NCBI GenBank assembly: GCA_039809125.1
Contig: JBDHUM010000014.1
Span: 1-25,959 of the forward strand
Direction of reading: 5' to 3'
From: SZUA-359 sp039809125
Lineage (GTDB): Bacteria; Patescibacteriota; Saccharimonadia; Saccharimonadales; Saccharimonadaceae
DNA length: 25,959 nucleotides
Numbering within the stretch: position 1 is the stretch's first letter; each line of letters begins with the position of its first letter. This document shows positions 1 to 7,350 of this stretch, in pieces. A model generated the notes under the pieces. The model was not told the DNA's origin. It ran no database searches and saw nothing but the letters and a program-made list of their open reading frames with translations. A program made the translations under genes and the position numbers.

Positions 1-1
1 T

Positions 2-1069
2 TTTGTAGTACATAGCAATGCGTGGCGAGATCTTGATCCTGTTATTTTATATCTCGATGAACAATATCGACATGACGATGAGGCTCTGCGTACTGTTTTG
101 GACCATCTGCGTCGTGGTGATATCCGACGCGGACAGGTTGAGTTACTGCTTGAACGGGTCAATGTTGAACCGGATGATCAAGATAATCTTACAGAACTGC
201 ATACCACAAATATTGATGTTGATGCGATTAATCGTAAGCGCATGTCGCAGCTCGAAGGTGATACGATTAGTTATAGTGCGCACCATACTGGTGCAGCAAA
301 CTATGTTGAAGCGCTCTCTAGATCAGTATTAGCGCCACAAGTGCTAGAGCTTAAACTTGGTGCGCTAGTAATGGCAGTTCGGAATGATTTGAGTCGTCGC
401 TTTGTAAATGGTTCGATTGGTACAGTAGTGGCATTTGAGCCAGGTACAGACTATCCAGTAGTGCAGTTTACTAACGGCAAAGAAGTAACATTATTGCCAG
501 AAACTTGGGAACTGCGCGATGGTGATAAGAAGCGGGCGAGTATTACGCAAGTCCCGCTGCGACTGGCCTGGGCGATTACGGTACACAAAAGTCAGGGCAT
601 GACGCTTGATGCGGCTCGAATTGATCTACGCAAAGCTTTTATCGAGGGCATGGGGTACGTGGCGTTGAGTCGGGTGCGTTCGCTCGAGTCGCTCTATCTT
701 TGGGGTATCAATAGAATGGCCTTAGCAGTTAGCGAGGACGCAAAAGCAATTGATCAATCGTTGCGGCAACAGTCAAAAACTGCATCAGAAAAGTTTGCTT
801 CACTACGGGCTAAGGCGGAAAAACGTGCTAATTCGCCGGCGCATGCTAAAAAGTCGGACGGTTCAACTAGTTGGAAAGAAAAAATAGAAAAAATGCGTAA
901 AACGCACCCTAATGCCTACAAACCTTGGATCGCTCAGGATGATGCGATGCTCAAAACTAGTTTTATTAATGGTGAATCAGTCAAAAAAATCGCTCGTAAA
1001 CTTGGTCGACACGAGGGCAGTATCACTGCCAGGTTAAAAAAGCACTTTGGCGAAGATATAGGTATTTAG
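2..1069 (+). CDS. PIF1/RecD-like superfamily 1 helicase, C-terminal part (5' end outside window)
   Basis: The frame is open from the left edge, so the true start lies upstream and only the last 355 residues are visible. The first residues include YLDEQYRHDDE, which resembles the Walker B/motif III area of PIF1-type helicases (DEQYR-like, then an acidic run). The helicase core closes with TVHKSQGMTLD and then YVALSRVRSLESLYLWG, the two C-terminal motifs (motifs V and VI) typical of PIF1/RecD SF1 helicases. A lysine-rich linker leads to a final domain with PNAYKPWIAQDDAMLKTSF and IARKLGRHEGSITARLKK. This looks like the Myb/SANT-like DNA-binding tail often attached to CPR helicases. The expected role is ATP-driven DNA unwinding in repair or replication-fork restart. 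The next gene is convergent, so this is the end of its transcription unit. Confidence 0.85.
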   Translation, partial: FVVHSNAWRDLDPVILYLDEQYRHDDEALRTVLDHLRRGDIRRGQVELLLERVNVEPDDQDNLTELHTTNIDVDAINRKRMSQLEGDTISYSAHHTGAANYVEALSRSVLAPQVLELKLGALVMAVRNDLSRRFVNGSIGTVVAFEPGTDYPVVQFTNGKEVTLLPETWELRDGDKKRASITQVPLRLAWAITVHKSQGMTLDAARIDLRKAFIEGMGYVALSRVRSLESLYLWGINRMALAVSEDAKAIDQSLRQQSKTASEKFASLRAKAEKRANSPAHAKKSDGSTSWKEKIEKMRKTHPNAYKPWIAQDDAMLKTSFINGESVKKIARKLGRHEGSITARLKKHFGEDIGI

Positions 1070-1163
1070 ATTTAGCCCAATTCACCACAAAATAGAAAAG
1101 TATGAAGGTTTATAATTCTTGACGATTTACAAAGAATACAGCTTTTAAGCTACCTATACATAA

Positions 1164-1811
1164 CTATAGAATAATATCCAGGACTTTTTTAAAATCATCG
1201 ACAATGTAGGTTGGACGATACTTTTTAAGTTGGTTTAGTTTGTAAAATTTTTTATGTTCAGGGGGATAAAAAAGTATCGAATCACAGCCAAAATTTTTTG
1301 CTGCCTCCAAATCCTTGTCACTATCGCCAATCATAAGGGCGCGCGATTTATCAGTTCCGCCGAGCTTGGCAAGGGCTTTTTCAAGTGGTTCAGGATGTGG
1401 CTTGTGGTTGGTGATGTCATCAGCAGAAATAATTGCATCGAAATACTGCATCAAATCGTGCTTGAGTAGCGGAATCGATATATTTTGATGAGTTGATGAT
1501 GAAATCAGCGCAATATTTTTACCGTTACTATGCAGTGCAGCGAGTACATCAAGCGCATCAGGATATAGTTCGACACCTGGCAGTCTGCGTCGACCATACT
1601 CATTTAGTTCAGGTAGTACGGTATCGAAATCTATTTTCCAATCTTCATGGGCGTATCGTTTCCAGGCACCGAAACTAAGAGCGTATTCATGGTCGCTACG
1701 CGTTACGCCGTACTTGGCTAATACGACGTGCAGTGTTTCGAGCCAAATATCCAGGGTTTTCGCAATATTGCCGTCCCAGTCGAATAATAAATAATCGTAT
1801 GATTTTTTCAT
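1164..1811 (-). CDS. HAD-superfamily phosphatase (phosphoglycolate phosphatase-like)
   Basis: A 215-residue HAD hydrolase with all four motifs. Motif I is FDWDGN (D11 and D13, with Asn replacing the usual Thr after DG), motif II is ISSS, motif III is the Lys of HKPHPEP, and motif IV is GDSDKD. A helical cap domain lies between motifs I and II, as in the Gph/beta-phosphoglucomutase group. The reaction is presumably removal of phosphate from a small metabolite; the substrate cannot be read from sequence. The frame stays open 45 residues further upstream, but a TATAAT ends 6 nt before the ATG at 1811, so that extension is probably not translated. The family alignment also begins at MKKSYDYLLFDWDG. 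It diverges from the DUF4868-like gene and converges with the helicase. Confidence 0.85.
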   Translation of the reverse strand: MKKSYDYLLFDWDGNIAKTLDIWLETLHVVLAKYGVTRSDHEYALSFGAWKRYAHEDWKIDFDTVLPELNEYGRRRLPGVELYPDALDVLAALHSNGKNIALISSSTHQNISIPLLKHDLMQYFDAIISADDITNHKPHPEPLEKALAKLGGTDKSRALMIGDSDKDLEAAKNFGCDSILFYPPEHKKFYKLNQLKKYRPTYIVDDFKKVLDIIL

Positions 1812-1817
1812 AGTGTT

Positions 1818-1823
1818 ATTATA
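1818..1823 (-). promoter_or_regulatory. -10 box of the HAD gene, leaderless configuration
   Basis: TATAAT on the minus strand ends 6 nt before the ATG at 1811. The predicted transcription start therefore falls on or next to the start codon. The -35 position (TTAAAT at a 17-nt spacing) is weak. Confidence 0.55.
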
Positions 1824-2028
1824 AACTGAATCAAAGAAGTATTTAAGTAAAAAACGATCTGTTCGTCGACTTGAAGCTAAGGCTACAGAAAAATGCGTAC
1901 AGTTTACGCGCGAGCAAAAGAGATATGAATCAAGCAATGATGCCATAATGGGTATGTTATCAATGATAATGTTGTAGATCGGATTTTTAAATTTTCGTGA
2001 CTAACTTAGTTTCTGGATGTATCGGTGT

Positions 2029-2034
2029 TACACT
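2029..2034 (+). promoter_or_regulatory. -10 box of the DUF4868-like gene, leaderless configuration
   Basis: TACACT ends 6 nt before the ATG at 2041. No Shine-Dalgarno sequence is present. The upstream in-frame ATG at 2017 lies before this -10 box and is less likely to be used. Confidence 0.45.
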
Positions 2035-2040
2035 AAATTC

Positions 2041-3054
2041 ATGACTGAAAACACTGAAACAACTCAACCATCTGATATTTTTTACTGGGCTAACGGTGCT
2101 GATCGCGACAAAGATTCACTTGATGTCGATCTTTTTTTGTTTACCAAAGGCTATACAGTGTATGCGACAAGGTATGATGAACGGCTAAAACAACAGCTGA
2201 AGGTGTTATTTCTTTATGACATGATTAGTGCTGTGCAAACAGGGGCAGCAAGCGGTTTGGCGGTTCGCAGCTTAGACAATATTGATCGACCAGATAATGT
2301 ACTAATGACAACACGTCTTGATAAAGTCGAACACGCCCAAGAAGTTATTGAACAAATTATTTATGGCGAGGAAACACTAGATGTGTTTACAGAGGGAGAT
2401 CACGAATTTAAAAAGATTAAGGGTATGGTAGCACGATTTACACCGAAGAAAACTGGTAGTGCGGTGCCGGAATCATTTTTCGTAATTAAACTGCTCACCA
2501 GTTCACAGGTATTGCCAGGTGCGTCGTCGTGGATGTTTAGCGGCACATCATTTCAGCCGTTTGCCGCCGAAGCCGGTATGAGGATTAGCCCTGATAATCA
2601 AGTGCTTGTGATTGATCAGGATATTTTCGTATTTAGCGAGAGTAAATTTGAGCGTCTATTTGGGTATTCAGCAAAAAAATATGCTGTTGCTGAAGAGAAA
2701 ATCAAAGAGGTTCAGGCACATTTTAAACTGAGTTTGCCTGATGGTATGACACTTGAAGACATGGTAAAGGGTAACACGTCACTGATTAACAAGCTCCAAA
2801 ACGTCGATCCGTCATCAGTAACGCAAGATGCGTTGATCGATCATGCCGACACAATGGAATTAGGTCTAATGACGGACGATGCAGCTGGAGCGATCATTGT
2901 GATGGACACTAAAGATGCCAGCACCTTTATTAATCTGCTGAGTGACAACTACATGACGAGTGATATGACAGGAATAAGATATTTAGTAAAAAACAAGAAA
3001 GCGCTCAATGACGATAAGAAGGATGATCCGTTATTGAAGCTTGCTGAGCGATAG
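2041..3054 (+). CDS. DUF4868-like protein (possible KwaB-family relative)
   Basis: A soluble protein of 337 residues with no signal peptide or clear membrane segment. The middle holds VLVIDQDIFVFSESKFERLFGY followed by a helical stretch. The C-terminus holds INLLSDNYMTSDMTGIRYLVKNKKAL. Both resemble my recollection of DUF4868, the family of KwaB from the Kiwa anti-phage system: a beta hairpin then 'FERIFGY', and a final 'L-D-Y-S-TG-Y-K-L' pattern. This is recognition by pattern, not by search. KwaA, the small membrane partner in Kiwa, is not adjacent: the upstream gene is a divergent HAD phosphatase and the downstream gene is a GH1 enzyme. Outside Kiwa, DUF4868 proteins have no firmly known function. 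The start at 2041 follows the -10 box; an ATG at 2017 would add eight residues. Confidence 0.55.
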   Translation: MTENTETTQPSDIFYWANGADRDKDSLDVDLFLFTKGYTVYATRYDERLKQQLKVLFLYDMISAVQTGAASGLAVRSLDNIDRPDNVLMTTRLDKVEHAQEVIEQIIYGEETLDVFTEGDHEFKKIKGMVARFTPKKTGSAVPESFFVIKLLTSSQVLPGASSWMFSGTSFQPFAAEAGMRISPDNQVLVIDQDIFVFSESKFERLFGYSAKKYAVAEEKIKEVQAHFKLSLPDGMTLEDMVKGNTSLINKLQNVDPSSVTQDALIDHADTMELGLMTDDAAGAIIVMDTKDASTFINLLSDNYMTSDMTGIRYLVKNKKALNDDKKDDPLLKLAER

Positions 3055-3089
3055 AGATAGTCCAGCCGTCCCGCATTTTTTTGAACGTT

Positions 3090-3098
3090 TGATATAAT
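3090..3098 (+). promoter_or_regulatory. Extended -10 promoter of the GH1-yvcK-HAD operon
   Basis: TGATATAAT is an extended -10 (TGn plus perfect TATAAT) ending 7 nt before the ATG at 3106. No good -35 is present at 17 nt, which fits the extended type. AAGG lies only 2 nt from the ATG, too close to act as a Shine-Dalgarno sequence. Confidence 0.6.
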
Positions 3099-3105
3099 CA
3101 AGGCA

Positions 3106-4362
3106 ATGACAAAACTTGCAACTAGTTTTCCAAAAAAATTTTTGTGGGGTGCAAGCAGCAGCGCACATCAGGTAGAAGGCGGCACTCATAATCAATGGAC
3201 TGCTTGGGAACTTGAGAATGCAGCCAGCTTGGCAGTGGCGGCACGGTATCATTTTGGTGATGTAGTAGGGTTTAAGCAATTTGAAAAGCAGGCGAAAAAT
3301 CCAGCAAACTACGTTTCGGGCAAGGCAGTCGATCATTACAATCGGTATGAAACAGATTTTGATTTGCTCAAAAAAATGAATATGAATGCTTGGCGTTTTA
3401 GTATCGAATGGTCGCGCGTGGAGCCCGAGAAAGATGCATGGAATTCAGCAGCGATTGATCACTACAGGTCGTATCTATTAGCTCTAAAAAAACGTGAAAT
3501 TACCCCAATCGTAACACTATTTCATTTTACTTTGCCAGAGTGGTTTAGTGCGAAAGGGGGATTTGAAAAACGTGCGAATATTAAGTATTTTGAACGATTC
3601 GTGGCTAAAATCGTCGATGAGCTTGGTGCACACTTTCGCTATGTGATTACCATCAATGAACCACAGGTTTATGCCTTCGAGAGCTACTCTAAGGGCAATT
3701 GGCCGCCGGCACATGTCAGCAAACGTGAAGCATTGAAGGTGCTCGGTAATTGTATTAGAGCACATAATCGAGTAGCTAAGGCAATTAAGCAATCAAGTCG
3801 AAAGTTTCAGATATCGATGGCGTATAACATTGCTCATGTGTATGCCGGTGATGATGCGAGATTGAGTGAGATGAGTGCACATATAGTAGATTTTGCAAAC
3901 AATCACTATATCTTAAAGCGCACCATTAAAAGCTGTGATTTTATAGGATTGAACTATTATTTTAGTGATCGCATCTATGGCTATCGAACACACAACCCAA
4001 ACGAATACCAGAGTGATTTGGGGTGGGATATGCAGCCGTCTGATATTCGTCGTGTGATTGAAGAGCTTCACGATCGTTACAACAAGCCGGTTTTTGTTAC
4101 TGAAAATGGTTTGGCCGATGCCAATGATAGTCGCCGCCAGTGGTGGCTGAAGCAAACCCTAGAAGCGCTAAGCCAGGCAATAAAGGGTGGTGTACCAGTC
4201 ATTGGCTACTTACATTGGAGTCTAACCGATAACTTCGAGTGGGATAAAGGACGTTGGCCGCGGTTTGGGCTATTTGCTGTAAACTATGCGACAATGGAGC
4301 GAACACCAAGACCGAGCGCTGTTGCTCTAGCAAAGATCTTAAGGAAAATTCGAGGACTATGA
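3106..4362 (+). CDS. Glycoside hydrolase family 1 beta-glycosidase
   Basis: A complete 418-residue GH1 enzyme with no signal peptide, so cytoplasmic. The N-terminus has FLWGASSSAHQVEGG, the usual GH1 opening that binds the sugar. The acid/base glutamate is E185 in TINEP and the nucleophile is E333 in VTENG. HFTLPEWF and GYLHWSLTDNFEWD (aglycone/glycone pocket) are also intact. It should hydrolyse beta-glucosides, beta-galactosides or a 6-phospho form; the sequence does not decide which. The length and the internal segment after VEGG recall the shorter archaeal-type beta-glycosidases. The stop codon overlaps the yvcK start in ATGA, so the two are translationally coupled. A sugar-releasing enzyme fits the fermentative lifestyle assumed for these bacteria. 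Confidence 0.9.
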   Translation: MTKLATSFPKKFLWGASSSAHQVEGGTHNQWTAWELENAASLAVAARYHFGDVVGFKQFEKQAKNPANYVSGKAVDHYNRYETDFDLLKKMNMNAWRFSIEWSRVEPEKDAWNSAAIDHYRSYLLALKKREITPIVTLFHFTLPEWFSAKGGFEKRANIKYFERFVAKIVDELGAHFRYVITINEPQVYAFESYSKGNWPPAHVSKREALKVLGNCIRAHNRVAKAIKQSSRKFQISMAYNIAHVYAGDDARLSEMSAHIVDFANNHYILKRTIKSCDFIGLNYYFSDRIYGYRTHNPNEYQSDLGWDMQPSDIRRVIEELHDRYNKPVFVTENGLADANDSRRQWWLKQTLEALSQAIKGGVPVIGYLHWSLTDNFEWDKGRWPRFGLFAVNYATMERTPRPSAVALAKILRKIRGL

Positions 4363-5363
4363 CAAAAGCAAACACTAAACTGTCATCCAAAAAAGTTGTA
4401 GTGATTGGCGGAGGCACTGGTAGTTTTAGTGTGCTTCAAGCTATTCGTGATGATTTTCAGGATATTACTGCTGTGGTATCGATGGCAGACGATGGCGGTA
4501 GTACTGGTGTGCTGCGTGATGAGCTAGGGACACTACCTCCAGGCGATGTCAGGCAGTGCTTAGTGGCACTTAGCAACTCGTCGAAAATGCGTGATCTGTT
4601 TAATTATCGGTTTGAAGAGGGAACCTTTGGCGGTCATTCAGTCGGTAATATTTTACTAACTGCTCTCGAAAAGATAACTGGCAGTTTTGGACAAGCGGTC
4701 GAGACAGCTAGTGAGGTATTAAATGTTAATGGACGGGTTGTGCCAGCTACACTCGAAAATGTACGCCTAAAAATGAATTGGCCTGATGTTAGTGTGGAGC
4801 TACATGGTGAGCGGGTAATTGATGCAGAATTATTTGAACACGATCCTCGTCAGGCCGAGCTATCACTGGTACCAGATGCTCAGGTCAACCCTGATGCGGT
4901 AGAGGCGATTAACGTCGCTGATCTGGTGATTATTGCGCCAGGAGATATTTATACATCACTTGGTCCGACTTTAGTAATTGATGGTATAGGGAAAGCACTA
5001 CGAACTTCAACGGCTAAAAAGATGTATATTTGTAATTTAGTCACAAAGCGTGGTCAAACCGACGATTTTACGGTCGGTGATCATGTTGCTGAGATTGAGC
5101 GATTGGCGGGCGGAGAGTTTCTCGACATGGTTGTTTTTAATACATATACGCCACCAGAGAAAATCTTAGAAAACTATCGTTTTGAGGGTGCCTACCTTGT
5201 AGCTGTTGGGGGAGTGGAACGCGACATACGGATGATAGGTAAAGAACTACTTGGTAAGACCGCCAGCCGGCACGGTATGGAAGCTGCCGCGGTGACCCGT
5301 TCACTAATTCGGCATGATACTAGCGCTCTTCGCAGCGTAATTAAAGAGGTAATGAGAATATGA
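4359..5363 (+). CDS. yvcK: YvcK/CofD-like UDP-GlcNAc-binding factor
   Basis: A 334-residue member of the YvcK (gluconeogenesis factor) family. KVVVIGGGTGSFSVLQAI (residues 12-29) forms the nucleotide-binding loop. It is followed by ADDGGSTGVLRDELGTLPPGD and by FGGHSVGNILL, the family's most conserved stretches, and later by IIAPGDIYTSLGPTLV. In Bacillus and mycobacteria YvcK binds UDP-GlcNAc and adjusts carbon flow into peptidoglycan and cell shape. Its place a few kilobases upstream of mraY/murG agrees with that. The start is the ATG overlapping the GH1 stop; AGGA lies just before it. An upstream in-frame start inside the GH1 gene is unlikely. It overlaps the next gene by 4 bp in the same way. 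Confidence 0.9.
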   Translation: MTKANTKLSSKKVVVIGGGTGSFSVLQAIRDDFQDITAVVSMADDGGSTGVLRDELGTLPPGDVRQCLVALSNSSKMRDLFNYRFEEGTFGGHSVGNILLTALEKITGSFGQAVETASEVLNVNGRVVPATLENVRLKMNWPDVSVELHGERVIDAELFEHDPRQAELSLVPDAQVNPDAVEAINVADLVIIAPGDIYTSLGPTLVIDGIGKALRTSTAKKMYICNLVTKRGQTDDFTVGDHVAEIERLAGGEFLDMVVFNTYTPPEKILENYRFEGAYLVAVGGVERDIRMIGKELLGKTASRHGMEAAAVTRSLIRHDTSALRSVIKEVMRI

Positions 5364-6253
5364 GTGAACGAGCCGTGTCGCCGCAATTCGAGTATAGTCC
5401 GGACGCACGCCTTGCCGATTTTGTTGATCAACTTGGTCCGAGTACAGTGGTTTTTGCCGATCTTGATCGAGCTTCGCTAAAATCAGATGCTTTTGCACTA
5501 GTGGCAGTCGAGGCATTAGAGGATTTACTACGAGAGCAGACTGATTGGACGGTGCAACTTGGTGATATTGACCTTGCTTCAATTAGAGAGCAACTTAGCG
5601 AACGTAGTTCTCCGGGTAATCGACTCGACTTTTTTAGTGAGATTGAGACATACGTAACCGCTGATGCGTTAGATGAGGATGCACGCATACAAAGAGTCGA
5701 GGACATTGCGAAAGCGCTTGCCGATACTATAGTCAAAGATGGCGGTGATCTTGGAAAGTTTTTCGATGAAGCACTGGGTGAAACAGTAAGGGCGGTGGAA
5801 TCATGTGGCAGTAGGATGGTTTGGTGGACGGCTGGAGGGTATCTATCTCAATTGGTGAAGATTCTTGTAGTTAACCGATTTCTCATACAGACCGGCGCAA
5901 CGGCCAAGCAACTTGACTGGGCAATTGTGAAAACTAGGTCCGAGGATGGCCAGTCGGTATCGAAGCCGGATATCATTCAAAGGGGGTTTAACGACGGCGT
6001 ACTCAATATGAATCAACTGGTTGATAATCCATCGGTAGTTGCGCATTCATCAGATTTTTTGAGTCTATCTGGTGGCGAGCATGCGATTTCTCATGTTTGC
6101 ACGTTTGACGACAGTGTTGAGCATATTTTGCCGGATGTGGACAGTGGACACGTTACGACTCTTCGGGTAGCTATGCATGCACGGGGTGAAATACGTCACC
6201 CAGAATATCCGCGATTGGCAGATATTGTCCATGCGATCAACACCAGTCAGTAA
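5360..6253 (+). CDS. Divergent HAD-like protein coupled to yvcK
   Basis: I do not recognise a named family for this 297-residue soluble protein. The sequence shows HAD-type motifs in the right order: VVFADLDRASL (D34 and D36, motif I), VWWTAGG (T157, motif II), SKPDI (K202, motif III) and TFDDS (D250/D251, motif IV). The residue after the second Asp pair is atypical and the cap region (about 50-150) is acidic and helical. A phosphatase or phosphotransferase is therefore likely, with unknown substrate. The start overlaps the yvcK stop by 4 bp (ATGA), which suggests coupled translation and a shared task. It is the last gene of the operon starting at 3106. No clear terminator hairpin follows. 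Confidence 0.6.
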   Translation: MSERAVSPQFEYSPDARLADFVDQLGPSTVVFADLDRASLKSDAFALVAVEALEDLLREQTDWTVQLGDIDLASIREQLSERSSPGNRLDFFSEIETYVTADALDEDARIQRVEDIAKALADTIVKDGGDLGKFFDEALGETVRAVESCGSRMVWWTAGGYLSQLVKILVVNRFLIQTGATAKQLDWAIVKTRSEDGQSVSKPDIIQRGFNDGVLNMNQLVDNPSVVAHSSDFLSLSGGEHAISHVCTFDDSVEHILPDVDSGHVTTLRVAMHARGEIRHPEYPRLADIVHAINTSQ

Positions 6254-6283
6254 GGCAATCTTTACGGTAGCTAGTTACTAAAC

Positions 6284-6312
6284 TTGACTTTTTATAATGT
6301 TTATGCTAGTAT
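6284..6312 (+). promoter_or_regulatory. Promoter of the small membrane protein gene
   Basis: TTGACT, a 17-nt spacer, then TGC-TAGTAT (extended -10). The -10 ends 6 nt before the ATG at 6319, again a leaderless layout. Confidence 0.6.
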
Positions 6313-6318
6313 GAAGCT

Positions 6319-6450
6319 ATGGAAACAACAAACACCAACACCGAAAATGTCGCTGCTTTGGCACAAGACCTAAAAAACGCAGTTCTGACTGTGTCAATTT
6401 TGGTCAATATCTTTGCGCTTGTGACATGGTTGACACTCACTATCGGGTAA
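6319..6450 (+). CDS. Small single-pass membrane protein, 43 residues
   Basis: A short reading frame supported by signals on both sides: a good extended promoter ending 6 nt before its ATG, and an intrinsic terminator just after its TAA. The first 20 residues are polar (METTNTNTENVAALAQDLKN). The rest, AVLTVSILVNIFALVTWLTL and three more residues, is one hydrophobic helix of about 20-22 residues, so an N-out or N-in single-pass inner-membrane protein is expected. I recognise no family. It stands alone as its own transcription unit between the yvcK operon and mraZ. Possible roles are division or envelope modulator, toxin-like peptide, or small transporter subunit; nothing in the sequence chooses among them. 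Confidence 0.55.
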   Translation: METTNTNTENVAALAQDLKNAVLTVSILVNIFALVTWLTLTIG

Positions 6451-6463
6451 CTGATAGAGTAGA

Positions 6464-6514
6464 GCCGTCTGGTTTTCCACAAAACTGTGGAAAAGTGGGC
6501 GGTTTTATTATTTT
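6464..6514 (+). terminator. Intrinsic terminator of the small membrane protein gene
   Basis: A perfect 9-bp inverted repeat (TTTTCCACA/TGTGGAAAA, loop AAAC, 6473-6494) is extended by GCCGTCTG pairing with the GTGGGCGGT side, using several G-U pairs. A run of TTTTATTATTTT follows. The arms also match the DnaA-box variant TTTTCCACA, probably by chance. Confidence 0.65.
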
Positions 6515-6527
6515 CGCAAAAAAGTAC

Positions 6528-6557
6528 TTGCATGTGGGTAATAATGGGTAGTATAGT
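6528..6557 (+). promoter_or_regulatory. mraZ (dcw operon) promoter
   Basis: TTGCAT, an 18-nt spacer and TATAGT. Unlike most promoters here it leaves a leader of about 100 nt before mraZ. Two MraZ-like boxes lie inside the spacer. Confidence 0.6.
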
Positions 6558-6580
6558 AAGCTCAGTGGAAAAAAGTGGGT
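6535..6580 (+). promoter_or_regulatory. Candidate MraZ operator (TGGGT-type boxes)
   Basis: TGGGT at 6535 and 6545 and TGGAA/TGGGT at 6566 and 6576. Each pair repeats with a 10-bp period, as in the TGGG-N5 direct repeats known for E. coli MraZ. The first pair sits between -35 and -10, the second just downstream of the -10. Binding there would block transcription and give autorepression. Confidence 0.6.
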
Positions 6581-6660
6581 AACACCATAATTCAACACAA
6601 ACACCACTAAAAATTTAAAATCTACCCGTTACCACCGAAGCGAAAGGATACAAGGAAACG

Positions 6661-7026
6661 ATGGATTACTTTTCTCGTAAGCTCGATGACAAGCGTCGCT
6701 TGACGATGCCGACAGAGCTAAGAGGGGAATTTCGATCTGGCCTTGTACTTACGCGAGGGTTTGGCGACTATCTGCATCTATACTCTAGCGAGGTATGGAA
6801 TCAGCAGGTTGAGCCCGGGCTAGCAGGCGACATTCTCGATGAGAGAGTCGCTGATCTAAATGTGCGTTTTCGGCGCGGTAAATCCGACGCCGAGCTCGAC
6901 CAGAAACAAGGTCGCGTAATGATTGATCAGCATTTGCTTGACTACGCTGGTATCAACAAAGAAGTGGTAGCTGTACGCGCCGGCGCTTATTGGCGGCTGA
7001 TGCGGCCCGACCACCCAGATTTGTAA
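6661..7026 (+). CDS. mraZ: Transcriptional regulator MraZ
   Basis: A 121-residue MraZ with two SpoVT/AbrB-type beta-barrel halves. The first is around DDKRRLTMPTELR (residues 9-21) and the second around LDQKQGRVMIDQHLL, both matching the family's 'D-x-K-x-R-x-x-x-P' DNA-binding pattern. MraZ forms ring-shaped oligomers that bind repeated TGGG-like sites in their own promoter, and such sites are present upstream. The length is slightly below the usual 140-150. The start is the ATG preceded by AAGGA at a spacing of 5 nt, one of the clearer Shine-Dalgarno sites in the window. It is the first gene of the dcw cluster, but 324 bp separate it from rsmH, an unusually wide gap. Confidence 0.92.
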   Translation: MDYFSRKLDDKRRLTMPTELRGEFRSGLVLTRGFGDYLHLYSSEVWNQQVEPGLAGDILDERVADLNVRFRRGKSDAELDQKQGRVMIDQHLLDYAGINKEVVAVRAGAYWRLMRPDHPDL

Positions 7027-7240
7027 AATTTTCCGTAAGTATGGTACTTTAACAACTTAATTACACAATACCCTCGAGATCAGCCATCTGGTAGTGAGAG
7101 CGTGGAAGCATATGACACCACACTAAAAACGTTATTGCACATTCCTCAAAACACCTCCCAAAAAACTCCACCTCACACATAAGTCTCTCAATCAAAATCT
7201 AATCGGACACATGAGTTTCACAGTAAACCCCGGTCGGCGA

Positions 7241-7259
7241 TTTTGATAACTTATCAAAA
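7241..7259. repeat. 19-bp perfect dyad upstream of rsmH
   Basis: TTTTGATAA-C-TTATCAAAA is a perfect inverted repeat with a single central base. It is too tight to make an RNA hairpin, so a protein-binding site is more likely. It lies about 80 bp before the rsmH -10 box. Confidence 0.5.
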
Positions 7260-7334
7260 ACAAAAACAACCAAAAAACAAACATTCTCACTATCAGATTG
7301 GTGATCTCGAATCGCCTGCTACGATGGCAATTTA

Positions 7335-7343
7335 TGCTATAGT
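7335..7343 (+). promoter_or_regulatory. Extended -10 promoter of rsmH
   Basis: TGC-TATAGT ends 7 nt before the ATG at 7351. AGGAG sits directly against that ATG, too close for normal Shine-Dalgarno use. This fixes the rsmH start and argues against the longer open frame upstream. Confidence 0.55.
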
Positions 7344-7350
7344 GCAGGAG

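Larger units (their letters stand above)
7027..7350 (+). other. mraZ-rsmH intergenic region without a gene
   Basis: This 324-bp stretch has no convincing reading frame. It holds a 19-bp dyad (7241-7259), a C-rich/A-rich tract near 7155-7175 with TCCCA and CTCCA 10 bp apart (the minus-strand image of a MraZ box pair), and the rsmH promoter. I see no clear terminator. Confidence 0.5.

Noticed and set aside
1812..1946. 45-residue N-terminal extension of the HAD phosphatase
   Set aside because: It is not family-like and it would start upstream of the TATAAT that precedes the normal start.
6473..6494. DnaA-box pair before mraZ
   Set aside because: The two arms form a terminator stem followed by a U-tract directly after a gene, which explains the sequence better.
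7243..7350. 36-residue N-terminal extension of RsmH
   Set aside because: Its start codon lies within the 19-bp dyad and before the extended -10 box, and RsmH proteins begin near MSIKEHPPQHVPVL.
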